A stretch of DNA of 64,000 nucleotides. Origin: Defluviibacillus sp043739385. GTDB taxonomy: Bacteria; Pseudomonadota; Gammaproteobacteria; Burkholderiales; Burkholderiaceae_C. Within the stretch, counting starts at the first letter, position 1. Each line of letters starts with the position of its first letter. Under the pieces are notes generated by a model. That model was not told the DNA's origin. It was given only the letters and a program-made list of their open reading frames with translations, and ran no database searches. The DNA is taken from contig JAYUED010000012.1 in NCBI GenBank assembly GCA_043739385.1, positions 1 to 64,000 on the forward strand, read 5' to 3'. Both the position numbers and the translations under genes were made by a program. Positions 25,013 to 33,595 of the stretch are shown here, one piece after another.

Positions 25013-25069
25013 GCCGGGAGTCTTAGAGTCTGGGCGACAGTCTTGACTTGCGGCAAATCCGAAATGAGT

Positions 25070-25182
25070 ACGCCCCGCCGCTGAACGTATTCAGGGGCGG
25101 GGCGCAGAGTTTTAAGCTGGCACTTGGCCTCGTGATCGGCTAACTTTGCTCCGGGAGGAGCCCATAGTGTGCTCCTCCCGGG
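25070..25182. other. Two strong hairpins between convergent MYG1 and katG genes
   Basis: Hairpin 1 (about 25071-25104) has a 15-bp stem with one mismatch: CGCCCCGCCGCTGAA pairing with TTCAGGGGCGGGGCG. Hairpin 2 pairs 25151-25161 with 25171-25181, a perfect 11-bp stem. Neither is followed by a clear T-run, so they are not classic terminators, but they may block read-through from both sides or protect 3' ends. Confidence 0.6.
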
Positions 25183-25213
25183 GTTGCTAGAGTCGGTTAC
25201 GAGACCTGCATAC

Positions 25214-27361
25214 TTACGCCAAGTCGAAACGGTCCAGGTTCATCACCTTGGTCCAAGCGGCTACGAAATTAGCCACTAACTTCTGTTGGCCGTCCGCACT
25301 GGCATAGACCTCGGCGTAAGAACGCAGCACTGAGTTGGAGCCAAAGATCAGGTCGTTGCGGGTGCCGGTGTACTTCACCGCGCCGCTCTTGCGATCTCGA
25401 CCTTCAAACAGCTCGGCTTCAGCATCCACGGCCTTCCAATCGATGCCCATGTCCAGCAGGTTCACAAAGAAGCCGTTGCTGAGCACGCCCACCTTATCGG
25501 TAAACACGCCGTGCTGGCTGCCGCCGGCATTGGCACCCAACACGCGCAGGCCACCGACCAAGGCGGTCAGTTCGGGCGCGGTCAGGGTCAGCTGCTGGGC
25601 GCGGTCAATCAGCAGGGCTTCGGTCGCAGCACCGATCTTGCCGTTCTTGTAATTGCGCAATCCATCGGCCAGAGGCTCGAGCACGGCGAAGGATTCGGTA
25701 TCGGTCTGTGCTTGAGTAGCGTCAACACGGCCCGGTGTGAATGGCACTTCCACTTCAACGCCAGCAGCCTTAGCCGCCTGCTCGATACCCACACTGCCAG
25801 CCAACACAATAACGTCGGCCAGCGAAGCCTTGGCAGAAGCTTTCTGGATCTCGACCAACTTGGGCAAAGCTTGGACAGCGATCTGGTTAACTTTCCAATC
25901 CTTTTGCGGAGCCAGCGCCAGACGTGCACCATTAGCACCGCCACGCTTGTCGCCACCACGGAAGGTCGAGGCCGAGGCCCAGGCGACCGAGACCAGCTCA
26001 CTGACCGACAGACCGGACGCAGCAATCTTGGCCTTAAGAGCAGAGATATCCGCCACCGTCGGATGGTGGATAGCAGCCGGCAGCGTATCTTGCCAAATCA
26101 GGTCTTCCTTCGGCACTTCGGGGCCGAGGTAGCGTGCTTTTGGACCCATGTCACGGTGGGTCAGCTTGTACCAGGCACGGGCAAAGGCTTCGGCAAAGGC
26201 TTGTGGATCCTCAAGGAAACGCTTGGAGATTTTGCCGAATTCCGGATCGAATCGCATCGTCAGATCCGTAGTCAGCATGGTCGGCTTGTGCATCTTGCCC
26301 GGCACATGCGCGTCGGGGATGATGTCCGGCGCGTTCGTGGCTACCCATTGTTTAGCACCGGCGGGCGACTTTGTAAGCTCCCACTCGAACTTGAACAAGT
26401 TCTCAAAGAAGTTATTGCTCCACTGTGCCGGGGTCGTGGTCCAGGTGACCTCCAAACCGCTAGACACAGTGTCTTTGCCATGGCCGCTGCCAAAGTTGCT
26501 TTTCCAGCCGAGGCCTTGAGTTTCGATGCTAGCGCCTTCGGGCTCCGGGCCCTTATGCGATTCAGGCGCAGCGCCGTGGGTCTTACCAAAGGTATGTCCA
26601 CCGGCTATCAAGGCGACGATTTCTTCATCGTCCATCGCCATACGGTAGAAGGTGATACGGATGTCTTTGGCTGCGGCCATGTAGTCGCCGCTGGCGTTCG
26701 GGCCTTCTGGGTTCACGTAGATCAAGCCCATGTGAGTGGCACCGAGATTGTTGTCCAACTCGCGGTCACCATGGAAACGCTTGTCGGTAGCCAACCAGGT
26801 GGTCTCAGCACCCCAGTTCACGTCCATATCAGGTTCCCACACGTCTTCACGACCACCGGCAAAGCCGAAGGTGCGGAAACCCATGGATTCCAGCGCCACA
26901 TTACCGGTGAGGATGAACAGGTCAGCCCAGGAAATCTGCTGGCCGTATTTCTGCTTAATGGGCCAGAGCAGGCGGCGCGACTTGTCGATGTTAACGTTGT
27001 CGGGCCAAGAGTTCAGCGGCGCAAAGCGCTGCTGGCCCCGACCACCACCGCCACGACCGTCTAAGGTGCGGTAAGTGCCAGCGCTGTGCCAAGCCATGCG
27101 GACGAACTGTGGGCCGTAGTGGCCGAAGTCGGCTGGCCACCAGTCTTGGCTGTCGGTCATAAGCTTGACCAGATCCGCCTTGAGTGCTTTGTAGTCGAGC
27201 TTGTTGAATTCTTCGGCGTAATTAAACTTCTCGCCCAAAGGGTTGGACTTGTTCGAGTGCTGGTTCAGCAAATCAACCCGCAGTTGATTCGGCCACCAAT
27301 CTTTGTTGGTAGTGCCGCTACCGGCGGCATGGTGGAAGGGGCATTTGGCTTCGGTGGACAT
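25214..27361 (-). CDS. katG: Catalase-peroxidase
   Basis: Bifunctional haem enzyme that removes hydrogen peroxide. 715 residues in two peroxidase-like domains. The distal site is visible as RMAWHSAGTYR (Arg, Trp and His), the proximal His in ALIAGGHTFGKTHGAA, and the Tyr and Met of the Met-Tyr-Trp adduct in GLIYVNPEGPN and TFYRMAMDDEE. The ATG at 27361 (MSTEAKCPFHH) has AGGAG upstream; an open extension to 27475 lacks family similarity. No oxyR gene is adjacent. Single-gene unit. Confidence 0.97.
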   Translation of the reverse strand: MSTEAKCPFHHAAGSGTTNKDWWPNQLRVDLLNQHSNKSNPLGEKFNYAEEFNKLDYKALKADLVKLMTDSQDWWPADFGHYGPQFVRMAWHSAGTYRTLDGRGGGGRGQQRFAPLNSWPDNVNIDKSRRLLWPIKQKYGQQISWADLFILTGNVALESMGFRTFGFAGGREDVWEPDMDVNWGAETTWLATDKRFHGDRELDNNLGATHMGLIYVNPEGPNASGDYMAAAKDIRITFYRMAMDDEEIVALIAGGHTFGKTHGAAPESHKGPEPEGASIETQGLGWKSNFGSGHGKDTVSSGLEVTWTTTPAQWSNNFFENLFKFEWELTKSPAGAKQWVATNAPDIIPDAHVPGKMHKPTMLTTDLTMRFDPEFGKISKRFLEDPQAFAEAFARAWYKLTHRDMGPKARYLGPEVPKEDLIWQDTLPAAIHHPTVADISALKAKIAASGLSVSELVSVAWASASTFRGGDKRGGANGARLALAPQKDWKVNQIAVQALPKLVEIQKASAKASLADVIVLAGSVGIEQAAKAAGVEVEVPFTPGRVDATQAQTDTESFAVLEPLADGLRNYKNGKIGAATEALLIDRAQQLTLTAPELTALVGGLRVLGANAGGSQHGVFTDKVGVLSNGFFVNLLDMGIDWKAVDAEAELFEGRDRKSGAVKYTGTRNDLIFGSNSVLRSYAEVYASADGQQKLVANFVAAWTKVMNLDRFDLA

Positions 27362-27614
27362 GGGGAACTCCTTTGTCTTGACGATTGGATAGCGAGGCTT
27401 GCTGTTACATCGTGCCGCAAGGTCAAGCGAAAGTATGCGCTTATAGACCTCTTTGCAAGTGTTTGACACGAGCACGAATAGTAACTAATTGCTATGTAAC
27501 GAATAACTCAATAAAAGCTATGCATCACATAGAAGTTTTCAAAGATGCGTCAAAGTGCGCGCCGTTGCCACTGGTGACAGAGGCTGATTTTTTCAATTCC
27601 AGTAGAGCGACCCT
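27362..27614. other. katG upstream region with inverted repeats
   Basis: No gene. Contains ATAG/CTAT elements at 27478-27481, 27492-27495, 27518-27521 and 27529-27532, including a perfect CTATG-5 nt-CATAG inverted repeat at 27518-27532. These resemble the half-site tetramers of OxyR targets, but the spacing is not the canonical 11-bp series, so this is only a possible regulator site. Confidence 0.35.
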
Positions 27615-28538
27615 TCACCGCTCCCCTTTGCGGTAAGGCTTCATCAGCGCTTGCGGGTAGCTGGCTTTGCGGGCGACCAGCACCAGTGCGACGATGGAGA
27701 GCACATAAGGCAGCATCAGGTACATCTGGTAGGGCAGCACGGCGTCGCCTGACTGTTGCAGGCGCAGTTGCAAGGCATCACAAAAAGCGAACAGCAGGGC
27801 GCCCAGTAAGGCTTTGCCGGGGCGCCAGGAGGCAAACACCACCAGCGCTACGCAAATCCAGCCACGGCCGTTGACCATGTTGAAGAAGAAAGCATTGAAC
27901 GCCGACAGGGTGAGAAAAGACCCGGCTACGCCCATCAGCGCGGAACCAGCCACGATGGCCGCAGTGCGCGTGGCCGCCACCGACACACCTTGGCCCTCAG
28001 CGGCTTGCGGGTTTTCGCCCACCATGCGCACCGCCAGCCCCATGGGCGTGCGGTACAGCACATAACTGATGACCGGCACGGCCAGCAGCGCAAGCAGCGT
28101 CAACGGGGTTTGCTGCGCCAGGATGGGGATGCCCAAACCGTCCATCGCCGCAAACGGCGTGATGGTGGGCGGCGTGGTGACTTTAGGGAAGCTCACCCGG
28201 TAGCCGTAGTAGCTGAGCGACGTGGCCAGCAAGGTCAGGCCCAAACCTGACACATGCTGAGACAGCGCCAGCCCCACAGTTAAAAAAGCGTGCAGCAACC
28301 CCAACACCGCCCCTGTCAACGCAGCCGCCACCACGCCCCACCACAGCGGAGCACCGGCATACACAGCCAGCCAGCCGGTGAATGCGCCCGCCACCATGAT
28401 GCCTTCGATACCAAGGTTCAGCACCCCGGCGCGCTCACACAGCAGCACGCCCAAGGTGCCCAAAATCAAGGGGGTGGCAATGCGAAGCACCGCAACCCAA
28501 AAGGACGGGTTGAGCAGAATGTCGGCAAACTCGCTCAT
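27615..28538 (-). CDS. ABC transporter permease, BMP/nucleoside-type importer (YufQ-like)
   Basis: About 307 residues, 8-10 hydrophobic segments, BPD_transp_2 family. IATPLILGTLGVLLCERAG and GVLNLGIEGIMVAGAFTGW near the N-terminus are the standard motifs of this permease subgroup. ATG at 28538 has GGAG nine bases upstream; the ATG three codons earlier sits too close to the same GGAG. Last gene of the pyrimidine operon. Confidence 0.92.
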   Translation of the reverse strand: MSEFADILLNPSFWVAVLRIATPLILGTLGVLLCERAGVLNLGIEGIMVAGAFTGWLAVYAGAPLWWGVVAAALTGAVLGLLHAFLTVGLALSQHVSGLGLTLLATSLSYYGYRVSFPKVTTPPTITPFAAMDGLGIPILAQQTPLTLLALLAVPVISYVLYRTPMGLAVRMVGENPQAAEGQGVSVAATRTAAIVAGSALMGVAGSFLTLSAFNAFFFNMVNGRGWICVALVVFASWRPGKALLGALLFAFCDALQLRLQQSGDAVLPYQMYLMLPYVLSIVALVLVARKASYPQALMKPYRKGER

Positions 28539-28554
28539 AGACAGCATCTCCGGT

Positions 28555-29616
28555 TCATTGCCAGCGCACGCGGTACTGCGTCAGTAGCGTCGCTACTAGC
28601 ACCGACAACAGCGATGTAGCAACAATCACATCGGCAATGAACGTGGGTACGCCCACCGCACGGCTCATGCTGTCAGCCCCGACCAGCACCCCAGCCACAA
28701 ACACACTTGCCAGCACCACACCTAGCGGGTGCAGCGCGGCCAGCATCGCGATCACGATACCGCTATAGCCATAGCCAGGCGACATGTCCAGCGTGAGATA
28801 ACTGGTGCGCCCCGCCACTTCAATCGCCCCAGCCAAACCGGCCAGCGCGCCCGACAGCATGGCCACAGCCACCACGGTGCGGGTCACTGGCACGCCTGCA
28901 AACGCAGCGGCGCGAGGGTTGGCGCCCACCGCCCGAATGTCAAAACCCAGCACGGTATGTTTCATCAAAACCCACAGTGCTACCGCTAATCCACAGGCCC
29001 ACAGAAGCCCGGTATGGACGCGCGTTTGCGGAATAAGTTTGGCGAGTTCCATGTCATCTCGCAAGGCCACGCTTTGAGGCCAGCCCATGGCGGTGGGGTC
29101 TTTCATTGGGCCGTCCAGCATCAGCGACACAAACAGCAGCACGATAAAGTTCAGCAGCAGCGTGGTGACCACCTCGTCCACGCCTAACTTGGCCTTGAGC
29201 AAAGCAGGCCCTAACAGAAGCAACGCACCGGCCAACGCTGCGGCCAGCATCATTAGCCCAAACAGCAGGGCTGGGGGCAAGTCAAACCCGGTGCCGCCGT
29301 GCAAGCCACCTACGGCCACAGCGGCCAGCGCACCGACATAAAGCTGGCCCTCTGCGCCAATGTTGAACAACCTGGCTTTGAACGCCACCGTTGCGGCCAA
29401 ACCCGTGAGCATCAACGGAATGGCACGGGTCAAGGTTTCGCTCAAAGCGAACACCGAGCCGAAGCCGCCTTGCAACAGCAAACCATAGGTTTGCCCCACG
29501 GGAGCACCGGCCCAAAGCACGAGCAAGGCACCCACAGCCAGCATGAACAGCACCGCACCCACAGGGGCCAGCACCAAGGCGAGAGCGGAGGATTGGCTTC
29601 GTTTTTCGAGTCTCAT
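28555..29616 (-). CDS. ABC transporter permease, BMP/nucleoside-type importer (YufP-like)
   Basis: 353 residues, about ten hydrophobic segments, BPD_transp_2 family. ATVAFKARLFNIGAEGQLYV is the conserved cytoplasmic motif of the larger permease of nucleoside importers. Sits between the ATPase gene and the second permease gene with short spacers, forming a complete importer with the BMP receptor. Confidence 0.93.
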   Translation of the reverse strand: MRLEKRSQSSALALVLAPVGAVLFMLAVGALLVLWAGAPVGQTYGLLLQGGFGSVFALSETLTRAIPLMLTGLAATVAFKARLFNIGAEGQLYVGALAAVAVGGLHGGTGFDLPPALLFGLMMLAAALAGALLLLGPALLKAKLGVDEVVTTLLLNFIVLLFVSLMLDGPMKDPTAMGWPQSVALRDDMELAKLIPQTRVHTGLLWACGLAVALWVLMKHTVLGFDIRAVGANPRAAAFAGVPVTRTVVAVAMLSGALAGLAGAIEVAGRTSYLTLDMSPGYGYSGIVIAMLAALHPLGVVLASVFVAGVLVGADSMSRAVGVPTFIADVIVATSLLSVLVATLLTQYRVRWQ

Positions 29617-29640
29617 GGGGAAAATTTCATGGCGTCAATT

Positions 29641-31221
29641 TCACAGGGGTTCTGCACCGGCCATAGCCAAACCAATAGCCTCACGCGTCCACGCCAGCGC
29701 AGGGAGTGCGGAGCTGAGCACTCCCGAATGCATGACGGCAACCCGGTCGCCCAGGGTGAGCACTTCGTCCAAATCGTCAGAGATCACCAGCACGGCGGCT
29801 CCAGCGTCGCGGGCCGCAATCAGTTGCGCCTGCACGTAGGCTACGGCGCCAATGTCCAGCCCCCAGGTGGGTTGGTGGGCGATGATGAGCTTGGGAGTGG
29901 TGTTGGTGGGAGTGATGTCGGGCGTGGTGTTTGGTGCAGTGTTGAACAGGGTCGTGGAAGCTACGCTGTCCGGGTGCAACAGCGCGCGCCCCAAAATCAG
30001 TTTTTGCATATTGCCACCCGAAAGCGACCGCGCCGAGGTGTTGGGGCCGCCGCCACGCACATCAAAAGCGGTGATCACCCGCTGAGCGTAGGCACGGGCC
30101 AGCCGCCGCCGCACCCAGCCCCAGCGAGAAAACGCGGGGCTGCGCAAGCGCTCGGAAACCGCGTTTTCCCAGACTGGCAAATCCCCCACTACCCCAACGG
30201 CATGGCGGTCTTCAGGAATACGGGCCACACCCAGCGTCACCCGTTGCGCCGCGCTGGCGGGCATGGGCTGGCCCAAGAACTCAATCTGGCCTGATACAGC
30301 AGCCCTTGTGCCACACAATAACTCCGCCAGAGCCACTTGCCCGTTACCTGAAACACCGGCGATGGTCACGATTTCCCCCGCATGGAGGGCCAGCGACACC
30401 TGGTTCAGTCGATCCCGCCCGGCACCGGTACTCACCGCCTGCAAGACGCAGACTGCCTCCCCGATGCTGCGGGCCGGGTGACGCTGCGGCGCTTGCACGG
30501 CATGTCCGACCATCCACTGCGCCAATTGGGCCTGAGTGGTAGTTTTGGCATCCGCCTGCGCCACTAATTTGCCACCACGCAGCACCGCAATGCGGTCAGA
30601 CACACGCAACACCTCGCCCAGTTTGTGGCTGATAAAAATGAGCGACAAACCTTGTGCCACCATCTGCGCCAGCACAGCAAACAGGGCTTCAGCCTCGGCC
30701 GGCGTGAGCACCGCCGTGGGTTCGTCCAAAATCAAGATGCGAGCGCCTCGGTACAGCGCTTTGAGGATTTCAACCCGTTGGCGTTCGCCGACCGACAGTT
30801 TGCCCACCAGAGCCAGCGGGTCTACACCCAGGCCAAAGCGTTGCGCTACAGCATTTAATTTGGCCAATGCGGCTGCACGCCGGGTGAACAGCTGCCACAG
30901 CGGCTCGGAGCCCATCATCACGTTGTCCAGCACGCTCAGGTTGTCGGCCAGGGTGAAATGCTGGTGCACCATGCCAATGCCTGCGGCAAGGGCAGCTTTG
31001 GGGTCCCCACTTGGCAAGGCTTGACCAAACACCTCGATGGTGCCCGCATCGGCTGTGTAGTGGCCGAACAAAATCGACACCAGGGTGGATTTGCCTGCGC
31101 CGTTCTCACCCAACAGAGCCAGCACCTGCCCAGCCTCCAGCTGGAGCGAGATACCGTCATTGGCCACCAAGCTGCCAAAACGCTTGGTGATGTTCGTCAG
31201 TGTGAGAACGGTGGCAGCCAA
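29641..31221 (-). CDS. ABC transporter ATPase with two nucleotide-binding domains (YufO/NupO-like)
   Basis: 526 residues in two fused ATPase domains, as in ribose- and nucleoside-type importers. The first has Walker A LGENGAGKSTL and Walker B RILILDEPTAVLTP; the second has a degenerate P-loop GVSGNGQ, signature SLSGGNMQKLILGRALL and IIAHQPTWGLD. Between the second signature and its Walker B lies a Thr/Pro/Asn-rich insertion made of tandem NTAP/NTTP/DITP/TNTTP units (DNA about 29897-29953), absent from the usual LSGGN..ILGRAL..PTWGLD spacing. Whether it harms ATP hydrolysis cannot be told; the reading frame is kept and all motifs remain. Confidence 0.9.
   Translation of the reverse strand: MAATVLTLTNITKRFGSLVANDGISLQLEAGQVLALLGENGAGKSTLVSILFGHYTADAGTIEVFGQALPSGDPKAALAAGIGMVHQHFTLADNLSVLDNVMMGSEPLWQLFTRRAAALAKLNAVAQRFGLGVDPLALVGKLSVGERQRVEILKALYRGARILILDEPTAVLTPAEAEALFAVLAQMVAQGLSLIFISHKLGEVLRVSDRIAVLRGGKLVAQADAKTTTQAQLAQWMVGHAVQAPQRHPARSIGEAVCVLQAVSTGAGRDRLNQVSLALHAGEIVTIAGVSGNGQVALAELLCGTRAAVSGQIEFLGQPMPASAAQRVTLGVARIPEDRHAVGVVGDLPVWENAVSERLRSPAFSRWGWVRRRLARAYAQRVITAFDVRGGGPNTSARSLSGGNMQKLILGRALLHPDSVASTTLFNTAPNTTPDITPTNTTPKLIIAHQPTWGLDIGAVAYVQAQLIAARDAGAAVLVISDDLDEVLTLGDRVAVMHSGVLSSALPALAWTREAIGLAMAGAEPL
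29897..29953. repeat. In-frame 12-bp repeat expansion in the ATPase gene
   Basis: Read on the minus strand, near-identical 12-15 bp units encode NTAP, NTTP, DITP and TNTTP in succession. Base composition and phase show an in-frame tandem expansion inside the second nucleotide-binding domain. Confidence 0.65.
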
Positions 31222-31226
31222 AGGAC

Positions 31227-32228
31227 TTATTTCGCGGTCGATTTAGGTTGGCTGTCGTCTACTTTGACCATGAAGCTGCCCGCCAAAATCGCCTTTTCCT
31301 TGGATCTCATTTTGGCAACCACATCGGCGGGCACTTTAGTCTCAAACGTGCCCAACGGCGCCAGTTCTGCGCCCTTGTGTTTCATCATGGAGTACGGACC
31401 GTAGTCTTCCGCAATGAACTTACCCTCTTTCACTAGGTTGATAGCACGGTCAATGCTGGGCTCCATGTTCCACAGGGCCGAAGAGACCACGGTATCGGGG
31501 TACTGGGCCTGGGTGTTGATGACGTTGCCGATAGCGAGTTTGCCCTTTTCTTTGGCCGCGTCACTCACACCAAAGCGCTCGGCGTACATCACGTCTGTGC
31601 CCTTGTCGATCATCGCGAAAGCGGCTTCTTTGGCTTTCGGCGGGTCAAACCAGCTGTTAATAAAGCTCACTCTGAATTCCACCTTGGGGTTGACCTCTTT
31701 CGCACCCGCCATGAAGGCGTTCATCAGACGGTTGACCTCGGGAATGGGAAAGCCTCCAACCAAACCGATTTTGTTACTTTTGGTGACACCACCGGCCACC
31801 ATGCCGCTGAGGTAGGCAGGTTCTTGGATGTAGTTGTCGAATACGCTCAGGTTAGGCGCTTGCGGTTTGCCCGAACTGCCCAGCAAGAATGACACTTTGG
31901 GGAAATCCTTGGCCACCTTGCGAGCGTTGGCTTCCACGGCGAATGCTTCCCCTACGATGAGGGTGTTGCCACCAGTGGCGTATTCGCGCATCACACGTTC
32001 GTAGTCCGCATTGGTGACGTTTTCGCTGGCTTTGTACTCGATTTCACCCCGCGCCTCGGCCGCTTTCAGGGCCTTGTGCAGACGACTAACCCACTGCTGC
32101 TCAAAGGGCACGGTGTAGATCGCCGCCACCTTGAGCTTGGCTTGAGCCAAGACCAGGGTAGGCACCAAGGTGGCAAGCACAGTAGCCAACACAACCGCAT
32201 GGCGACGGCTAAGAAGCTTCAATGTCAT
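31227..32228 (-). CDS. BMP-family (Med/TmpC-like) substrate-binding protein of the nucleoside importer
   Basis: 333 residues. Signal peptide of about 29 residues (AVVLATVLATLVPTLVLAQA). The mature protein begins KLKVAAIYTVPFEQQWVSRL and has IGLVGGFPIPEVNRLMNAF and GTDVMYAERFG, as in the purine/pyrimidine nucleoside receptors of the BMP family. A lipobox is not evident, unlike Gram-positive members. Starts the importer half of the operon; downstream of the pyrimidine-degradation genes, which points to a pyrimidine nucleoside or base. Confidence 0.92.
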   Translation of the reverse strand: MTLKLLSRRHAVVLATVLATLVPTLVLAQAKLKVAAIYTVPFEQQWVSRLHKALKAAEARGEIEYKASENVTNADYERVMREYATGGNTLIVGEAFAVEANARKVAKDFPKVSFLLGSSGKPQAPNLSVFDNYIQEPAYLSGMVAGGVTKSNKIGLVGGFPIPEVNRLMNAFMAGAKEVNPKVEFRVSFINSWFDPPKAKEAAFAMIDKGTDVMYAERFGVSDAAKEKGKLAIGNVINTQAQYPDTVVSSALWNMEPSIDRAINLVKEGKFIAEDYGPYSMMKHKGAELAPLGTFETKVPADVVAKMRSKEKAILAGSFMVKVDDSQPKSTAK

Positions 32229-32261
32229 AGGAACTCCAAGTTAATGACAACAACACAAACA

Positions 32262-32293
32262 ATCTTCAAATAAAGCCATCTTTAAATAAAGTT
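32262..32293. repeat. 16-bp tandem duplication just past the amidohydrolase stop codon
   Basis: atcttcaaataaagcc and atctttaaataaagtt are adjacent copies matching at 13 of 16 positions, 14 bases past the stop of the minus-strand amidohydrolase gene. Confidence 0.6.
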
Positions 32294-32307
32294 ATGACCT
32301 CTACCCT

Positions 32308-33552
32308 CTAAGTACCCGCCCGCTCCAGCATCGCGTGCAACAACACATTGCACCCCGCAGTGATGTGCTCCGGCTTGGCGTCTTCAATCTCGTTGTGGCT
32401 GATGCCGTCTTTACAGGGGATAAAAATCATTCCTGCTGGCGCGAGTTTCGCCATATATACCGCGTCGTGCCCAGCACCGGACACCACGGGCATGTTGCTG
32501 TAACCCAGCTGCTTCGCAGCCCGTGCTACGGCGTCAATACAGTCGCCGTGGAAGCCAATCGCTGAGTAGCTGGACACCATCTCAATCTGGATATCCAGGC
32601 CAGAATTTGCGCTCAGTTTGGCGGCGTAGGCTTTGACTTCATCGACCATCTGGTCCACTAGCGCATCGGTAGCGTTACGCAAGTCCATGCTGAATTTCAC
32701 CCGGCCAGGGATCACGTTACGGCTGTTCGGAAACACCTGCACCATACCCACGGTGCCGCGCCCGTGAGGAGCGTGACGAAGGGCGCTAGCCACCACCTCT
32801 TGCATCAGATGGGTGGCCACTTGCAGGGCATCTTTACGCAATGCCATGGGTGTCGGGCCAGCGTGGGCTTCCATGCCGGTGACGGTGCAATCGAACCAGC
32901 GAATGCCAAGCACGCCTTGCACCACACCGATGGTCACATCGTTGTCTTCCAGCACTGGGCCTTGTTCGATGTGGGTCTCGAAGTAGGCACCGATAGGATG
33001 GTCACCGGGCTCTTGCTCGCCGATATAACCGATGCGGGCCAGTTCTTCCTTGACGCTTTTGCCCTCGGTATCGGTGGCGGCGTAGGCATGTTCCAGAGTG
33101 AAAGCTTTGGCGAACACGCCAGAGCCCATCATCACAGGGACGAAGCGCGAACCTTCTTCGTTCGTCCACCAGGCGACCTCGATAGGAGCCTCAGTGGTTA
33201 TGTTGTGGTCGTTCAGGGTGCGTACCACTTCGAGGCCTGCAAGCACGCCGTAATTGCCATCGAACTTGCCGCCCGTCGGCTGAGTGTCGATATGGCTGCC
33301 GGTCATGATGGGGGGTAGGCTGTTATTGCGGCCTGAACGGCGCATAAAGCCATTGCCGATTTTGTCAATGGTGACGCTCATGCCCGCCTCGACAGCCCAG
33401 CGGCTCACCAAGTCGCGGCCTTGTTTGTCCAGATCGGTGAGGGTGAGGCGGCAGACGCCACCTTTTGGCGTGGCACCGATTTGGGCCAGCTCCATCAGGG
33501 AGTCCCAAAGACGGGGACCGTTGATGCGCAAGGATTCGATGTTGGCGGTCAT
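32308..33552 (-). CDS. M20-family Zn-dependent amidohydrolase, probable beta-ureidopropionase
   Basis: 414 residues. Metal-site motifs are TGSHIDTQPTGGKFDG (His and Asp), WWTNEEGSRF (Glu pair) and SHNEIEDAKPEH near the C-terminus; the dimer-lid residues GAGHDAVYMAKL are present. The family hydrolyses N-carbamoyl amino acids or allantoate. Directly downstream of dihydropyrimidinase, so the third step of reductive pyrimidine degradation (N-carbamoyl-beta-alanine to beta-alanine, CO2 and ammonia) is the expected role. Confidence 0.92.
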   Translation of the reverse strand: MTANIESLRINGPRLWDSLMELAQIGATPKGGVCRLTLTDLDKQGRDLVSRWAVEAGMSVTIDKIGNGFMRRSGRNNSLPPIMTGSHIDTQPTGGKFDGNYGVLAGLEVVRTLNDHNITTEAPIEVAWWTNEEGSRFVPVMMGSGVFAKAFTLEHAYAATDTEGKSVKEELARIGYIGEQEPGDHPIGAYFETHIEQGPVLEDNDVTIGVVQGVLGIRWFDCTVTGMEAHAGPTPMALRKDALQVATHLMQEVVASALRHAPHGRGTVGMVQVFPNSRNVIPGRVKFSMDLRNATDALVDQMVDEVKAYAAKLSANSGLDIQIEMVSSYSAIGFHGDCIDAVARAAKQLGYSNMPVVSGAGHDAVYMAKLAPAGMIFIPCKDGISHNEIEDAKPEHITAGCNVLLHAMLERAGT

Positions 33553-33565
33553 GAAAGTTCCTAAA

Positions 33566-33595
33566 TTAGCGTAAATCAGCGCGAATCAGCGTGCA
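33566..33595. repeat. 10-bp tandem repeat over the hydA stop codon
   Basis: Units ttagcgtaaa, tcagcgcgaa, tcagcgtgca run consecutively; the hydA stop (33586-33588) begins the third unit. Confidence 0.55.

Noticed and set aside
25511..27064. Long + strand open frame (over 500 codons) opposite katG
   Set aside because: Entirely antisense to an intact, conserved katG; its translation shows no recognisable motif.
27478..27532. OxyR binding site upstream of katG
   Set aside because: ATAG/CTAT tetramers are present but spaced 14, 26 and 11 bases rather than the regular 11-base series, so I do not call a site.
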